From positions 18,184,191 through 18,248,190 of the forward strand of contig OZ024830.1 in the NCBI GenBank assembly GCA_964016985.1: DNA of 64,000 bases. The letters are read 5' to 3'. Positions 1-8,977 of this stretch are shown piece after piece. The DNA comes from Anodontia alba (taxonomy: Eukaryota; Mollusca; Bivalvia; Lucinida; Lucinidae). The position numbers and the translations under genes are program-made. The notes under the pieces are model-generated. The model did not search any database and was not told the origin of the DNA. It saw only the letters and a list, made by a program, of their open reading frames with translations. Position 1 is the stretch's first letter; the number at the start of each line of letters is the position of its first letter.

Positions 1-15
1 GACAGACGAACAGAA

Positions 16-50
16 AGAAAAAAAAAAAAAAAAACAACAACAAAAAAAAA
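16..50. repeat. A-rich low-complexity tract
   Basis: A run of adenines broken by a few CAA units. No gene is seen from here to the Tc1 element at 308. Confidence 0.8.
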
Positions 51-181
51 CACATTCTCTGGGCTAATTCAGCAGACGATAAATTGGTAACATTTGTCTT
101 CTTTTACCCAGAAAATAGGATTTGACATTTTATGCAAATTGTTTCCAACAGAGACTGTTTGCATGAAATGTCAAACCCTTT

Positions 182-185
<4 letters not shown>

Positions 186-221
<36 letters not shown>
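186..221. repeat. (GT)n microsatellite
   Basis: About 18 uninterrupted TG dinucleotides, followed by a short G-rich run. Confidence 0.95.
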
Positions 222-222
<1 letters not shown>

Positions 223-309
223 TGGGGGAGGGTTTATAATTGATTACTTAACCTTTACCACTCTCTGGATAACTTATTTGTCTTCCAGAATTATCGTTCA
301 CTAAATATA

Positions 310-338
310 CTAGCCCAAATTGCTAACGCAACAAGACT
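310..338 (+). repeat. Left terminal inverted repeat of the Tc1 element
   Basis: About 29 bp, starting CTAGCCCAAATTGC, preceded by TA. It pairs with the right repeat at 2239-2268. Confidence 0.92.
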
Positions 339-573
339 TTTTGTTGTATCTTTTTTATTAGAAAAGCTATTATCATGAAACTCCGTAATTTTTGTTTCTA
401 CACAATGACGTTTAAGTCAGCATGTGCAAATGTTATGGTTGGTTGCTATTCGTTGAGCACGGAGTCCAGGGTACAAAACCTTATTTTCGTGTTGCACGTG
501 CAGCACGAGTTGAGTTTTTTTAAAACCGGTTCCACCTGCATAGAGCCACACGATCACCCAATGAGATAAGACA

Positions 574-1725
574 AACAACAATGTTTCACTTGCGAGACTA
601 AACACAGAAGAGTGCGGATAAGCCATCGGGATGCTCAGAGCTGGTCGCAGCCAAACTATGGTATCCCGTATACTGCGCTGCTCGAGGTCGTCTATATCCC
701 GACTCTGGCTGAAATTTCAACAGACCGGTAAGTCATTTTCAGCAATATCCTTTAGACCTTCGTTGCTTTGTGTTTTTTTCGTTTTGATAACCTTTCTGTG
801 CCATATTCGACCCCTACCCCCTCTCCACCCACACCGCTTGACACAACGAGTTTTTTTCCATTTCAGGTCATGTCAAAAAAGCCGTGTAACGACTCTAGCC
901 CAAGATAATCGACTGAGAACCCAACACCTTCGCGACAGATATCGACCAGCGACGAGGACCTCTGCGACAACGATTGGGAACCATGGTCGACCTATCAGTG
1001 CTCAGACTGTTATCAATCGGCTGAGAGCTCATGGAATACGCCCACGTCGCCCTTACGTTGGCCCACAGCTGCTGCAAAGACACAGACGTGCCAGGCTACA
1101 GTGGTGCAGAGCACATGTTCGGTGGCAGGCAGGTCAATGGAACCAGGTTCTGTTCTCTGATGAGTCCAGGTTCACCCTAGAGAGATCAGATGGACGTGCT
1201 CGCGTCTACCGTCGTTCCGGTGAACGCTACACTGACGCTTGTGTCAAACAGACTGACAGATTCCGTGGAGGATCAGTTATGGTGTGGGCTGGCATAAACA
1301 ACAACAGGAAAACAAACTTGGTCATTATTAATGGAAATCTAAACGCCCAACGTTACAGGGATGAAATACTGGCACCCGTGGTCATTCCGTATATGAACGC
1401 CAATCCAAACGCGATTTTCCAACAGGACAATGCACGTCCACACACAGTGCGACTGACGACGCAGTATCAGCAGGCGAACAACGTCGATGTCATGGAATGG
1501 CCGTCGAAATCCCCCGACCTTTGTCCTATAGAGCAGGTATGAGACCTGCTTGACCGACGTGTACGTCAACGTCCTGTTCAGCCGCAGACGCTTCGCCAGC
1601 TCCAGCATGCACTGGTGCAAGAATGGAACAACATCCCAATGAATGTGATTAGGCGGTATATACGGTCAATGAGACGCTGCTGTCGCGCAGTGATTCAGTC
1701 TGCTGGAGGACACACGAGATACTGA
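574..1725 (+). pseudogene. Tc1-family DD34E transposase, broken
   Basis: Cut-and-paste transposase of the Tc1 family. A helix-turn-helix region (LRAGRSQTMVSRIL, about 631-720) is followed by the DDE catalytic core. The first Asp is in FSDESRF (about 1154-1174), the second in QQDNARPH (about 1421-1444), and the Glu in SPDLCPIEQ (about 1510-1536). There are 34 residues between the second Asp and the Glu. Homology starts upstream of the ATG at 631 (NTEECG) but is cut by TAA at 619. A TGA at 1540-1542 replaces the Trp of the usual EHLWDLL motif. Reading then continues to TGA at 1723-1725. A 139-bp GT-AG insert at 728-866 interrupts the DNA-binding half, and several residues around the GRPR hinge are missing after it. 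Confidence 0.92.
728..866 (+). other. Intron-like GT...AG insert in the transposase gene
   Basis: Homology runs through FQQTG, breaks at GGTAAGT, and resumes after a pyrimidine-rich TTTCCATTTCAG with codons for HVK. The insert has a good donor and acceptor. Its length of 139 is not a multiple of three, and removing it puts the downstream part one base out of frame. Either an indel followed, or this is not a working intron. Confidence 0.5.
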
Positions 1726-2078
1726 AATGTAACCGGCACAGTGGCTCAGTGGTAGAGCGTCCGCTTAGTGACCGGGAGGTTGCGGGTTCGATCCCCGGCC
1801 GGGTCATACCAAAGACTTTAAAAATGGTACTAGCTGCTCTTTCGCTTGGCGCTAAGCATTAAGAAAGTAGAGCTAGAACTGGTCAGCTCAGTGTCAGTAT
1901 AATGTGACTGGGTGGAATATCATGTCAAAGTGTCTGGGGCGTGATATTTCAGTGAGGCAGCACTCTAAAAGTTAGCATTGAGCTCCCTGCCACATCCAGA
2001 CACCGTCGCGATATGACTGAAAAAGGTTGAAAGCGACGTTAAGCCCAAATCAAACAAACAAAGATACTGAAATGTAAC
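1718..2078 (+). mobile_element. tRNA-derived SINE with 16-bp target duplication
   Basis: The insert spans 1734-2062 and is flanked by exact copies of GATACTGAAATGTAAC (1718-1733 and 2063-2078). The 5' head is tRNA-like, with an A-box (TGGCTCAGTGGTAGAG) and a B-box (GGTTCGATCCC) at about 1741-1797. A central body and a 3' tail of CAAACAAACAAA follow. This layout matches bivalve tRNA/MetaSINE-type families as recalled; the exact family is not assigned. It landed 8 bp after the transposase stop codon. The tRNA-like head is a SINE promoter, not a tRNA gene. Confidence 0.93.
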
Positions 2079-2238
2079 TTTTGAAAACCAACCCCAGTGA
2101 CGTGTTTGTGATCATTGTGGCGTTATCTGATGAGTTAACCCAAAACCGCTTAAGCTGCTCACTGTCAAATTATTTGTCTTTATATGTGTCAAATTTCATG
2201 AAATTATCATAAAAAATGAATGAGCTATTTGAATTTGA

Positions 2239-2268
2239 AGTCTTTGTTGCGTTAGCAGTTTGGGCTAG
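2239..2268 (-). repeat. Right terminal inverted repeat of the Tc1 element
   Basis: Reverse complement of the left repeat, ending TTTGGGCTAG and followed by TA at 2269-2270. Confidence 0.92.
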
Positions 2269-2368
2269 TATATATTACTTTTTTAATTAATCAATAAGTT
2301 TTGTTTTCTCAGGTTAAACTATTGATTTTCATTTCAAAATCGTATTGAATTGTCTATAACTGAATACT

Positions 2369-2649
2369 ATCTCCTACGTAGGACTTATTATCTCCTACGT
2401 AGGAGTTACTAACTCCTACGTGGGACTTATTATCTCCTAAGTAGGACTTATTATCGCCTACGTAGGAGTTCCTATCTTCTACGTAGGACTTATTATCTCC
2501 TACGTAGGAGTTACTATCTCCTACGTAGGACATTATCTCTTACGTAGGAGTTACTCCTACGTAGGGCGTATTATCTCCTACGTAGGACATTATCTCCTAC
2601 GTAGGACTGATAATCTCCTATGTAGGACTTATTATCTCCTACGTAGGAC
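2369..2649. repeat. Minisatellite of TCCTACGTAGGA palindromes
   Basis: About 14 units of 16-21 bp, each centred on the palindrome TCCTACGTAGGA. Linkers are ACTTATTATC or AGTTACTATC. A few units carry single changes (TACGTG, TAAGTA, TATGTA). The array starts 100 bp after the Tc1 element. Adjacent units could pair as cruciforms or long hairpins. No coding potential is seen. Confidence 0.97.
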
Positions 2650-2806
2650 AAAAATTTTTTTCACCCATGTACGTTCACAATATACTGCTTTCGGTTATCA
2701 GCTCATGAGTTTATCCACCGATATTGTAATCAAGGTATGGGGAACGGATCATCCTAAATACAAACGATAGTTACTATGCCAAATAAAGTAATGAATTGTG
2801 ATGATT

Positions 2807-3153
2807 CAGATAACCCTCTTTATAACGACACTTGATACAACGACAAAATTCGTTATAATGACAATTTGACTTTCACGAATTTTTCTTCTCTTAAGAGTTA
2901 ACAATTAGTCACAAATTATGCAAGAATATTGTTTTTAATACTTTAAAGAAACATAAGTTTTGGATATTTGTTAGGGTCGCCTCCTTGAGGCGGTTCTAAG
3001 AAATATCCAAAACATATGTTATTTAAGGAAATGTGAACAAAAAGACCTTTCTAACAGATTAGTCTGCTCATTAAGTATTCTGTACAACAGCAAAATCATT
3101 TTAATGGCAACGCCTTTCTGAACAAATGCTGTCGTTGTAATAAGGGTTCACTG
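2807..3153. mobile_element. pogo/Tigger-type MITE
   Basis: The right end reads GGGTTCACTG then TA; its reverse complement is CAGTGAACCC. The left end reads CAGATAACCCTCTTTATAAC. Both continue into a matching AACGACA block, giving imperfect terminal repeats of about 24 bp. CAGTGAACCC ends with a TA target are typical of pogo/Tigger elements. The left TA has decayed to TT. The interior holds a hairpin at about 2955-3022 around CTCCTTGAGGCGGTTCTAA, which resembles the core of another MITE family in this window. There is no coding sequence. Confidence 0.78.
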
Positions 3154-3650
3154 TATATGTTATCACGTTTGCCGCGCCATGCAAATAACGGGCATATGCG
3201 TACAGCAAATGCCCAGATCAGACAATGAATCCGTGCAGTCTGATCAGGGTCTTTGTTGTCCGCCACAGAACTATAGGATACTTTAGAATGTCAATGAAGA
3301 GAGAATGTCCGGATAAGATGTTTGCGCATGTGCAGGCTGATGTACATCCGCACAGTTTGCGTATGCTTGAAGGCACTTTTGGCTTGAAGCGTTCCACATA
3401 TTCATTGCATTATATTTTGAGTGGTAACATACCTTTTGTATATGTAATAACGTCTTTACAATGTTAGCGGGTTTTCTCGGTTACAGTCTTTCTCTTAAGA
3501 ACGTTCTGGGCTAATACGTTTTATGTGACAATAGTATTGGAGCTAATAGGAGTTCGTAAAGGACGTTGCATTTGTCTTTATCTCCCATGAACAGACTCTG
3601 TCAACCCAACTTTGCTATTTTCTGATTTTACTTTGAGAAAGGGCACGAAA
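3154..3650. other. Non-coding spacer with a dispersed palindromic repeat
   Basis: The short open frame at 3225-3467 lies inside a repeat with motifs such as GCAGTCTGATCAGG and TGCAGGCTGATG. The same motifs recur near 3690, 3900, 24.9, 40.9, 45.6 and 52.7 kb. No gene is supported. Confidence 0.6.
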
Positions 3651-3961
3651 AAACCTACAATAGGACCTTTGTGACCAGCAAAAACTTAGATCAGCCTGTA
3701 CCCAGCTAGCATTCTACGTAAATCTACATCGGGCCGTCATCGGCCCGTCAGCTACTCTGACGGGCCGATGACGGCCCGATATAGATTTACGTAGAATGCT
3801 GACTGGGTACATCCCCATTATGGCAAGGGTCTCAATTGTTCGATATTGGATAACTCGGACCTGTAAAAGGCTCATGCAATCAGCGAAGATTCTGATCAGA
3901 TTGCGCTGATGCGCAGGCTAATCTTCGCTTTTGCTGGTCACACAGATCTGTTGTAGGTCTT
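3651..3961. mobile_element. MITE with about 45-bp inverted ends, split by another MITE
   Basis: The left end (ACCTACAATAGGACC, then TGTGACCAGCAAAA, then AGATCAGCCTG) matches the reverse complement of the right end (CAGGCTAATCTTCGC, TTTTGCTGGTCACAC, TTGTAGGT). A 107-bp palindromic element at 3701-3807 interrupts it. Confidence 0.8.
3701..3807. mobile_element. 107-bp palindromic MITE, copy 1
   Basis: Begins CCCAGCTAGCATTC and ends GAATGCTGACTGGG. Almost the whole element folds into one hairpin around CATCGGCCCGTCAG and CTGACGGGCCGATG. It is flanked by TA on both sides. The sister copy at 4999-5105 has the same length. Confidence 0.92.
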
Positions 3962-4163
3962 TTATCTTGTGATAGCTCATTTGTATGAAGTCTGTATTAC
4001 AAAGGATCCTTATTTCGGAATACTATGTCATTGTTTGTCCTTTTAGTATGTAAGGAGGTCTGTATTTCGTGAATTGTGCCATTTTTTTGATGTTTCCGTG
4101 TATTTGTGTGTTTTTCAAGATGTAAATGTAAAATTTTATGAATTACGGTTATAAACAATGATA

Positions 4164-4430
4164 CTGTAGGTCAAGTCGAGCCGGTCATTTTATGACACAC
4201 GGCTTTTCCTGGGCAGGCTCGGTTCTCTAAGCGGTTAACCAGTAATTGTGTACCCTTTAACCGCCAGAAACTGAACTTCTTGAATCATCGGAAGCACGAG
4301 AATGACCGTAGAAAATATTTAATGATCAGTCTCCACGAACGAATATTACTGGAACCGTGGGGTATCTAGCCCACAACCTCCTGATTACCAGTGAGACGCG
4401 CATCCAACTGACCAACGAGGCCAGCAGAAA
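4164..4430 (-). mobile_element. tRNA-derived SINE (second family), diverged
   Basis: Shares blocks with the better copy at 33678-33990: CTCTAAGCGGTTAACCAGTA, GAGAATGACCGTAG and the tRNA-like head at the right end (GCGCATCCAACTGACCAACG on this strand). The B-box region is degraded. No target duplication was found. Confidence 0.75.
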
Positions 4431-4998
4431 AAAAAGAACAAAAACAAAAACAAAAAAAAAAACAAAAAAAAAAAAAAAAAAACGAAGACCTTCATTTATT
4501 ACAAAAGCTAGAAAAAGATAACCAAAAACAAATTGATCTTTATGGGCCTTGCCATAGACAGCAATCGTCAGGCACCGACTTTCTGAAAAATATAGGGGAA
4601 GGAACTATCATTCAGTCTGCATATTACCATAATTCCTTCTGAATAGATAGACTAAGCCGCCATAAAATTCAGAACGGAATAGACCTCAATGCAAAGAGGT
4701 TTTTAAAGCCAAGGTTATATTCACAAATTAATACAGAATGACGGCGATAATTTAAGTTTAGAAAATGTATAACGCACTTACCGATACCACTGTTTTTGAA
4801 GTGCAGCAGTTAAAGTCTTATTTCAATCTTTAGTCAACGATTTGAACAGATGCTCTAGCAAAACGAAAAAGTTAAGAAAAATTATAAACATCATAGAGTG
4901 TAGCAAGGGTAATGTCGCATTCTAAAAACGGCAAATTAACAATACAAAAATCAAAGTCATCCCGCATGTCATACAATTTAGTAGTGATTATATCTATA
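4431..4998. other. Non-coding spacer with A-rich tract
   Basis: Begins with about 50 bp of A runs broken by C (4430-4482). The rest is AT-rich sequence in which I see no gene or repeat. Confidence 0.6.
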
Positions 4999-5105
4999 CC
5001 CAGTCAGCATTCTACGTAAATCTATATCGGGCTGTCATCGGCCCGTCAGGGTAGCTGACGGGCCGATGACGGCCCGATGTAGATTTACGTTAAATGCTAG
5101 CTGGG
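4999..5105. mobile_element. 107-bp palindromic MITE, copy 2
   Basis: Same length and design as 3701-3807: CCCAGTCAGCATTC to AATGCTAGCTGGG, flanked by TA (4997-4998 and 5106-5107), with the same CATCGGCCCGTCAG hairpin. Confidence 0.92.
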
Positions 5106-5150
5106 TAGATATTGATAATTTTGAATCCACCAGGTGCATTAGCTTGGCTT

Positions 5151-5153
<3 letters not shown>

Positions 5154-5183
<30 letters not shown>

Positions 5184-5398
5184 CGACTTTATTTATAGAG
5201 GGTAACACATTTAGTAATCTAGTACTAATCTTCCATGTGGCCCTCTTTTTTCCTGGGTAGAAACCAGTACTAAGCAATGTGGATAAAGTCTCTTGCTCAA
5301 GGAAACAACACTTGCAGTTAGTGGGGATCGAACCCGGTACTTCTCGATCTCGAGTCCGATGCTTTACCACTGCACCACAGCGTTCTCTTGTATAAATT
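5154..5398 (-). mobile_element. tRNA-derived SINE with (TAA)n tail
   Basis: Read on the minus strand, the head at about 5393-5325 has an A-box (GTGGTGCAGTGGTAAAGC) and a B-box (GGGTTCGATCCC). A body with CTTGAGCAAGAGAC and a tail of about ten ATT units follow. The head resembles a Ser- or Leu-type tRNA. The microsatellite tail and body show it is a SINE, not a tRNA gene. A 112-codon open frame across it is chance. Confidence 0.85.
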
Positions 5399-6351
5399 GT
5401 GTCTGCCCTTAAGCCAAAATAATGGATGTCAACATTAAGTATGCTATCTAAATATCCAGAAGTTGAATTAAATGCACGTTTTGAAAACATCGGCTATATT
5501 TTTGTGATAAGGGAATAGCATGAAGTCTCTTTCGTAACAAAACGGAAACAAGTCTGAAAGAAAAGGGTACCATTAGTAATCAGTAGACCCAATAAGTGTT
5601 TGTATGATTTAGTACCAATACGAATAAAGATACTATTACGAAGACAGAAAAAAGCATCCAAACTTTTCTGACAAGAGCAATATTCATCTGTAGTGAGAGA
5701 AAAACATGTTTTCTGTTTGTTTGTTTGTTTATAGGCAGTAGAATTTTCGCTTATGACAGGTCGCTCATATTATCAATAATTACTGAGAAAATTGAGATTG
5801 ATCACTTGGGAAATGATGCTAATGCTACGCTTTACGAACCAGTCCGCTTGGGACGATGATAGAATAACATTGTAAGAGAATTACTGTGATGTAACAATGT
5901 TTACCTTACATGAGATTGAACTTGCAATATCAGACAAAGAACCGAGCATTTATTGTTTTAATGAACTCATTGCTTAATCATACAGAATATGCTATAAAAC
6001 TTGTTTGCATCATTATTTTTTCTCTACAGCTTTCTTGATACGGTATGTGACCTACGTACCAGGACAGACATCATAGGTAAATAATGTAAACCCATATTAG
6101 ACGCCACAGAAGGCGGTGTCTGACCAGGGTTTTTACATTTTTCCTCCAGCCGTTTTAGAAGCATCATGGCTTTAATGAACGAAAATCATTTCGCTACCGA
6201 AGCTCTTTAGCGCTCTTTCTATAGTCACATAAATATTTTATGATCTAACTAATGAATAATAACTTAACTTTATGACAAATGGGTAAACTGCAATTTAGAC
6301 ATTGTAAACCTTATATGTTTTGACGATAACGTAAAACGTGCTACGTCATTT
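5399..6351. other. Non-coding AT-rich spacer
   Basis: No open frame of note, no terminal repeats and no tandem repeats recognised. Confidence 0.6.
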
Positions 6352-6519
6352 CATCATGAAAACACGCCTATATAGTGCTTTGCCGAGGCGGTTCTAACGA
6401 GTACCCACAATCTATGTTTCGAGCAGGAATATGAAAAATATCAGAATTAATTATCTGAAATTTTTCCTTCTTTAGTTGTAAAATTTTCAGTATATTTGAA
6501 TAGGCGTGTTTTCGTAATG
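6352..6519 (-). mobile_element. GAGGCGG-hairpin MITE, copy A (internally deleted)
   Basis: The ends are CATGAAAACACGCCTAT and its inverted partner ATAGGCGTGTTTTCGTAATG. The core GCCGAGGCGGTTCTAACGAG is present, but one hairpin arm is missing. Six such copies occur in the window. Confidence 0.8.
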
Positions 6520-6663
6520 TGGGATATATTAGAAATTTTACCTTTGCCTAGCGAAAATGGTCATCAGCCTGAGCATTAGTCGGAATCTTCACTGGGCAGA
6601 TTGTTGATATCCAATGATACAAAGTGTCTTTATGTGGACAACAAAGCCCCTGATCAGACTGAA

Positions 6664-7063
6664 GAGACTTATTTTGGCGCAAATGACATAAGGCCCCGAG
6701 GTTATAAAACATTTTTTCGTGCTCAACTCAGCTGAGCATGAAATTTTCTCTGCTAATAAATATGAAAATGCCAAGAATAGTTGGCATTTTCATATTGATT
6801 AACAGAGAAATGTTCATGCTCAGCTATGTTTAGCAAGAAAGAATTTGTAATTTCTAGTATTCTGAGACTTATTTTGGCGCAAATGACATAAGACCCCGAG
6901 GTTATAAAACATTGTTTCGTGCTCAACTCAGCTGAGCATGAAATTTTCTCTGCTAATAAATATGAAAATGCCAACAATAGTTGGCATTTTCATATTTATT
7001 AGCAGAGAAATGTTCATGCTCAGCTATGTTTAGCAAGAAAGAATTTGTAATTGCTAGTATTCT
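6664..7063. repeat. Two tandem 200-bp units, each with a long hairpin
   Basis: Unit 1 (6664-6863) and unit 2 (6864-7063) differ at only a handful of positions. Each holds an inverted repeat, TGAGCATGAAATTTTCTCTG...CAGAGAAATGTTCATGCTCA, centred on ATGCCAA...TTGGCAT. A third, decayed unit start follows at 7064. The duplicated minus-strand frames across it are by-products of the duplication. Confidence 0.93.
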
Positions 7064-7648
7064 GAGATTTATTTGCAGGACAAATTTCAATCTCAGCTAA
7101 GTTTAGCATGAAAAAAAAGTTTTATAACCTCTGGAAAAGGTATGTTCTCTCACATCGCGGCTTATATGAATTATTTGTGTCCGAGCATCTACTGAATTTG
7201 ATGATTTTAACAACCGTAGTGCACTTCTTACTGCTAATCTTTTAAACAAGGCTATCGGTATCGTAAACCTCGATATATCGTTTCTGTACTTTATTTATCA
7301 GATACAATTGGGATGTTGTGCTGCAGACTGCATGCTTAATGGTTACCCGCAAACAAACTTCTTTTCTGCAATCTTTGCTTGCATAATGGTTGGCCAAGCC
7401 GCACATACAATGACCGCTTAATCCCACATATTTCCTAGATGGCTTCTGTCTGACCTTACTTGTCTATAATAGGCCTTAATTCGGTTTAACGAGTGGTCTT
7501 TGTTTGTTCAGCCAAGCTCTCGTCATTTTTTTTATTATAATATTGAAAATTTAATTGATACGATTTTTTATGTGATTATCCACTGATGCAGACCTAACAA
7601 TTATGTAAAGCTGAAACCGAAACAGAGTTGATGGCCAGGTTTGACCGT
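7064..7648. other. Non-coding spacer
   Basis: AT-rich. Short frames only; nothing recognised. Confidence 0.55.
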
Positions 7649-7950
7649 TCTACTGACCGTTCTAAGGCGATGGTCCCTGTGTTAGTCTTACTCTTTGTTG
7701 CTTTGTGGTTATTCTACGAGGCGATTTGTTGTATGTCTTTCCATGTGTCATTTTGTTCTTGTGTTTTTCAGTCCTTTTAGTACTGCGATTACCTCGCTTG
7801 GGGAAGAGAGAGCTAATCTTAGTGCTTTTTGTACGTTTGTTCGATTTGTGCTTGTTTGGATTTGTCGGTTTCCTCTTCCTCTTGGTGTCTGGGAAGGGCT
7901 GGCTGCGGTTTGTGATTGTGGCACTCCCTTGACTTTTCTCTTACCTTTTT
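7649..7950 (+). mobile_element. Penelope-like element, 5'-truncated 3' end
   Basis: Starts inside the 3' region at CTACTGACCGTTCTAAGG and ends at the family 3' end: GTGATTGTGGCACTCC, then GACTTTTCTCTTACC and a T run. Matches the tail of the long copy ending at 33203. The frames on both strands are untranslated tail. Confidence 0.88.
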
Positions 7951-8156
7951 GTTTGCTCATATAAAGCCTGGTTAAGCCCCAGCATTTTAGCTTTTGACCG
8001 TGTTAAAGCCGTATTTCAGTTGCAGAGTTTGTAAGTTTCTTCTGTTTTCGAAGACCTTTGTTTAAAATGTCATTTTATGTTATTTTACCTTTATTCGGTA
8101 CCTTAATTGGACTGTGTTCATTGACAGTATCTTCATATTTATCTTTTTATTTTAGT

Positions 8157-8436
8157 CATTACGAAAACAACGCCTATTCAAATATATTGAAAATTTCTTC
8201 ACCAAAAACTTAAAGTTTTCAGAGAAAAAATCTGATATTTTTCATTTTTTTTGCTCAAAACATAGATTGTTGGTACTCGATAGAACGGCCTCGCCGAGGT
8301 GGTTCTAACGAGTACCACAATCTATGTTCTTTAAGCAGAAATAAGAAAAATAATGTATACTTCTGTAAACCCCAGTTTTACTTTATAAAAGTGGGGTTTA
8401 AGGGGTTCAAAATTATATAGGTATGTTTTCGTGATG
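8157..8436 (+). mobile_element. GAGGCGG-hairpin MITE, copy B
   Basis: Left end CATTACGAAAACAACGCCTA; right end GTATGTTTTCGTGATG. The core is an inverted repeat, GTACTCGATAGAAC...GGTTCTAACGAGTACC, around CCTCGCCGAGG. Beside the right end sits a conserved block CCCCAGTTTTACT...AGTGGGGTTT, itself an inverted repeat. Confidence 0.88.
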
Positions 8437-8977
8437 TCTTAGCATGGTTAATAGTTAAGGTGGCTGGATGTTTGAGCCATGTCGGGAGACTAAAGGCTCT
8501 TCGGACTTTGTATCGACTTAATCTTTCAGTGGGCATTCCTTTAGCGAAGTCACATGTCAAGTTCTTTGGCTGGGGTTTTCATTTGACCTACCGCTTACGT
8601 GAGCGAACAGCAAAGGTTCAGGTGAGACTGGAACGAAGGGCTGGCCTGACGTTTTGCTGTTGACATATGTCATGACGGCTCTTTAGCCACGACACAACTC
8701 ATTTAATTTAACGACCATAATTACTATCTAAGAAAAATAAAAATGGAATCACTCACTAAAACCTTCTGAAGGGCATTGCAATTTGTAGGAATATTACTGG
8801 ACCCTGGCTCATATAATATCACTTATGGAAACAATCAGTAAGGCTGTACTAAAAGTACCCTATTTTAGCCGCCACTTGCCTATCATTTATTAACAGTACA
8901 CTAGGTTTTGTTGTTCCCAGGCTCTTATCAGTGATAAGAATAATGACGGAGACACATCTTATCTTTATGTCTTTTAG
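8437..8977. other. Spacer upstream of the GPCR exon
   Basis: Non-coding, in intron position if the GPCR model is right. Another AG acceptor-like site (TTGTTCCCAG, about 8920) is followed by in-frame stops, so it was not used. Confidence 0.5.

Larger units (their letters stand above)
308..2270 (+). mobile_element. Tc1-like DNA transposon, complete ends, inactive
   Basis: The left inverted repeat at 310-338 begins CTAGCCCAAA and continues into TGCTAACGCAACAA. The right end at 2239-2268 is its reverse complement with one mismatch and one indel. Both ends abut a TA dinucleotide (308-309 and 2269-2270), the Tc1/mariner target duplication. The element holds a DD34E transposase gene with stop codons and a later SINE insertion. 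Without the SINE and its duplication it is about 1.6 kb, normal for Tc1. It is dead unless helped in trans. Confidence 0.93.

Noticed and set aside
417..626. 69-codon minus frame inside the Tc1 5' region
   Set aside because: Antisense to a non-coding part of the transposon; no homology.
1734..1807. tRNA gene call from A- and B-box
   Set aside because: It is the head of a 329-bp SINE with target duplications and tail; no free-standing tRNA fold was supported.
2369..2649. CRISPR array
   Set aside because: Units are contiguous palindromes without unique spacers, and the context is an animal genome.
5325..5393. Ser/Leu-type tRNA gene, minus strand
   Set aside because: Continuous with a SINE body and (TAA)n tail.
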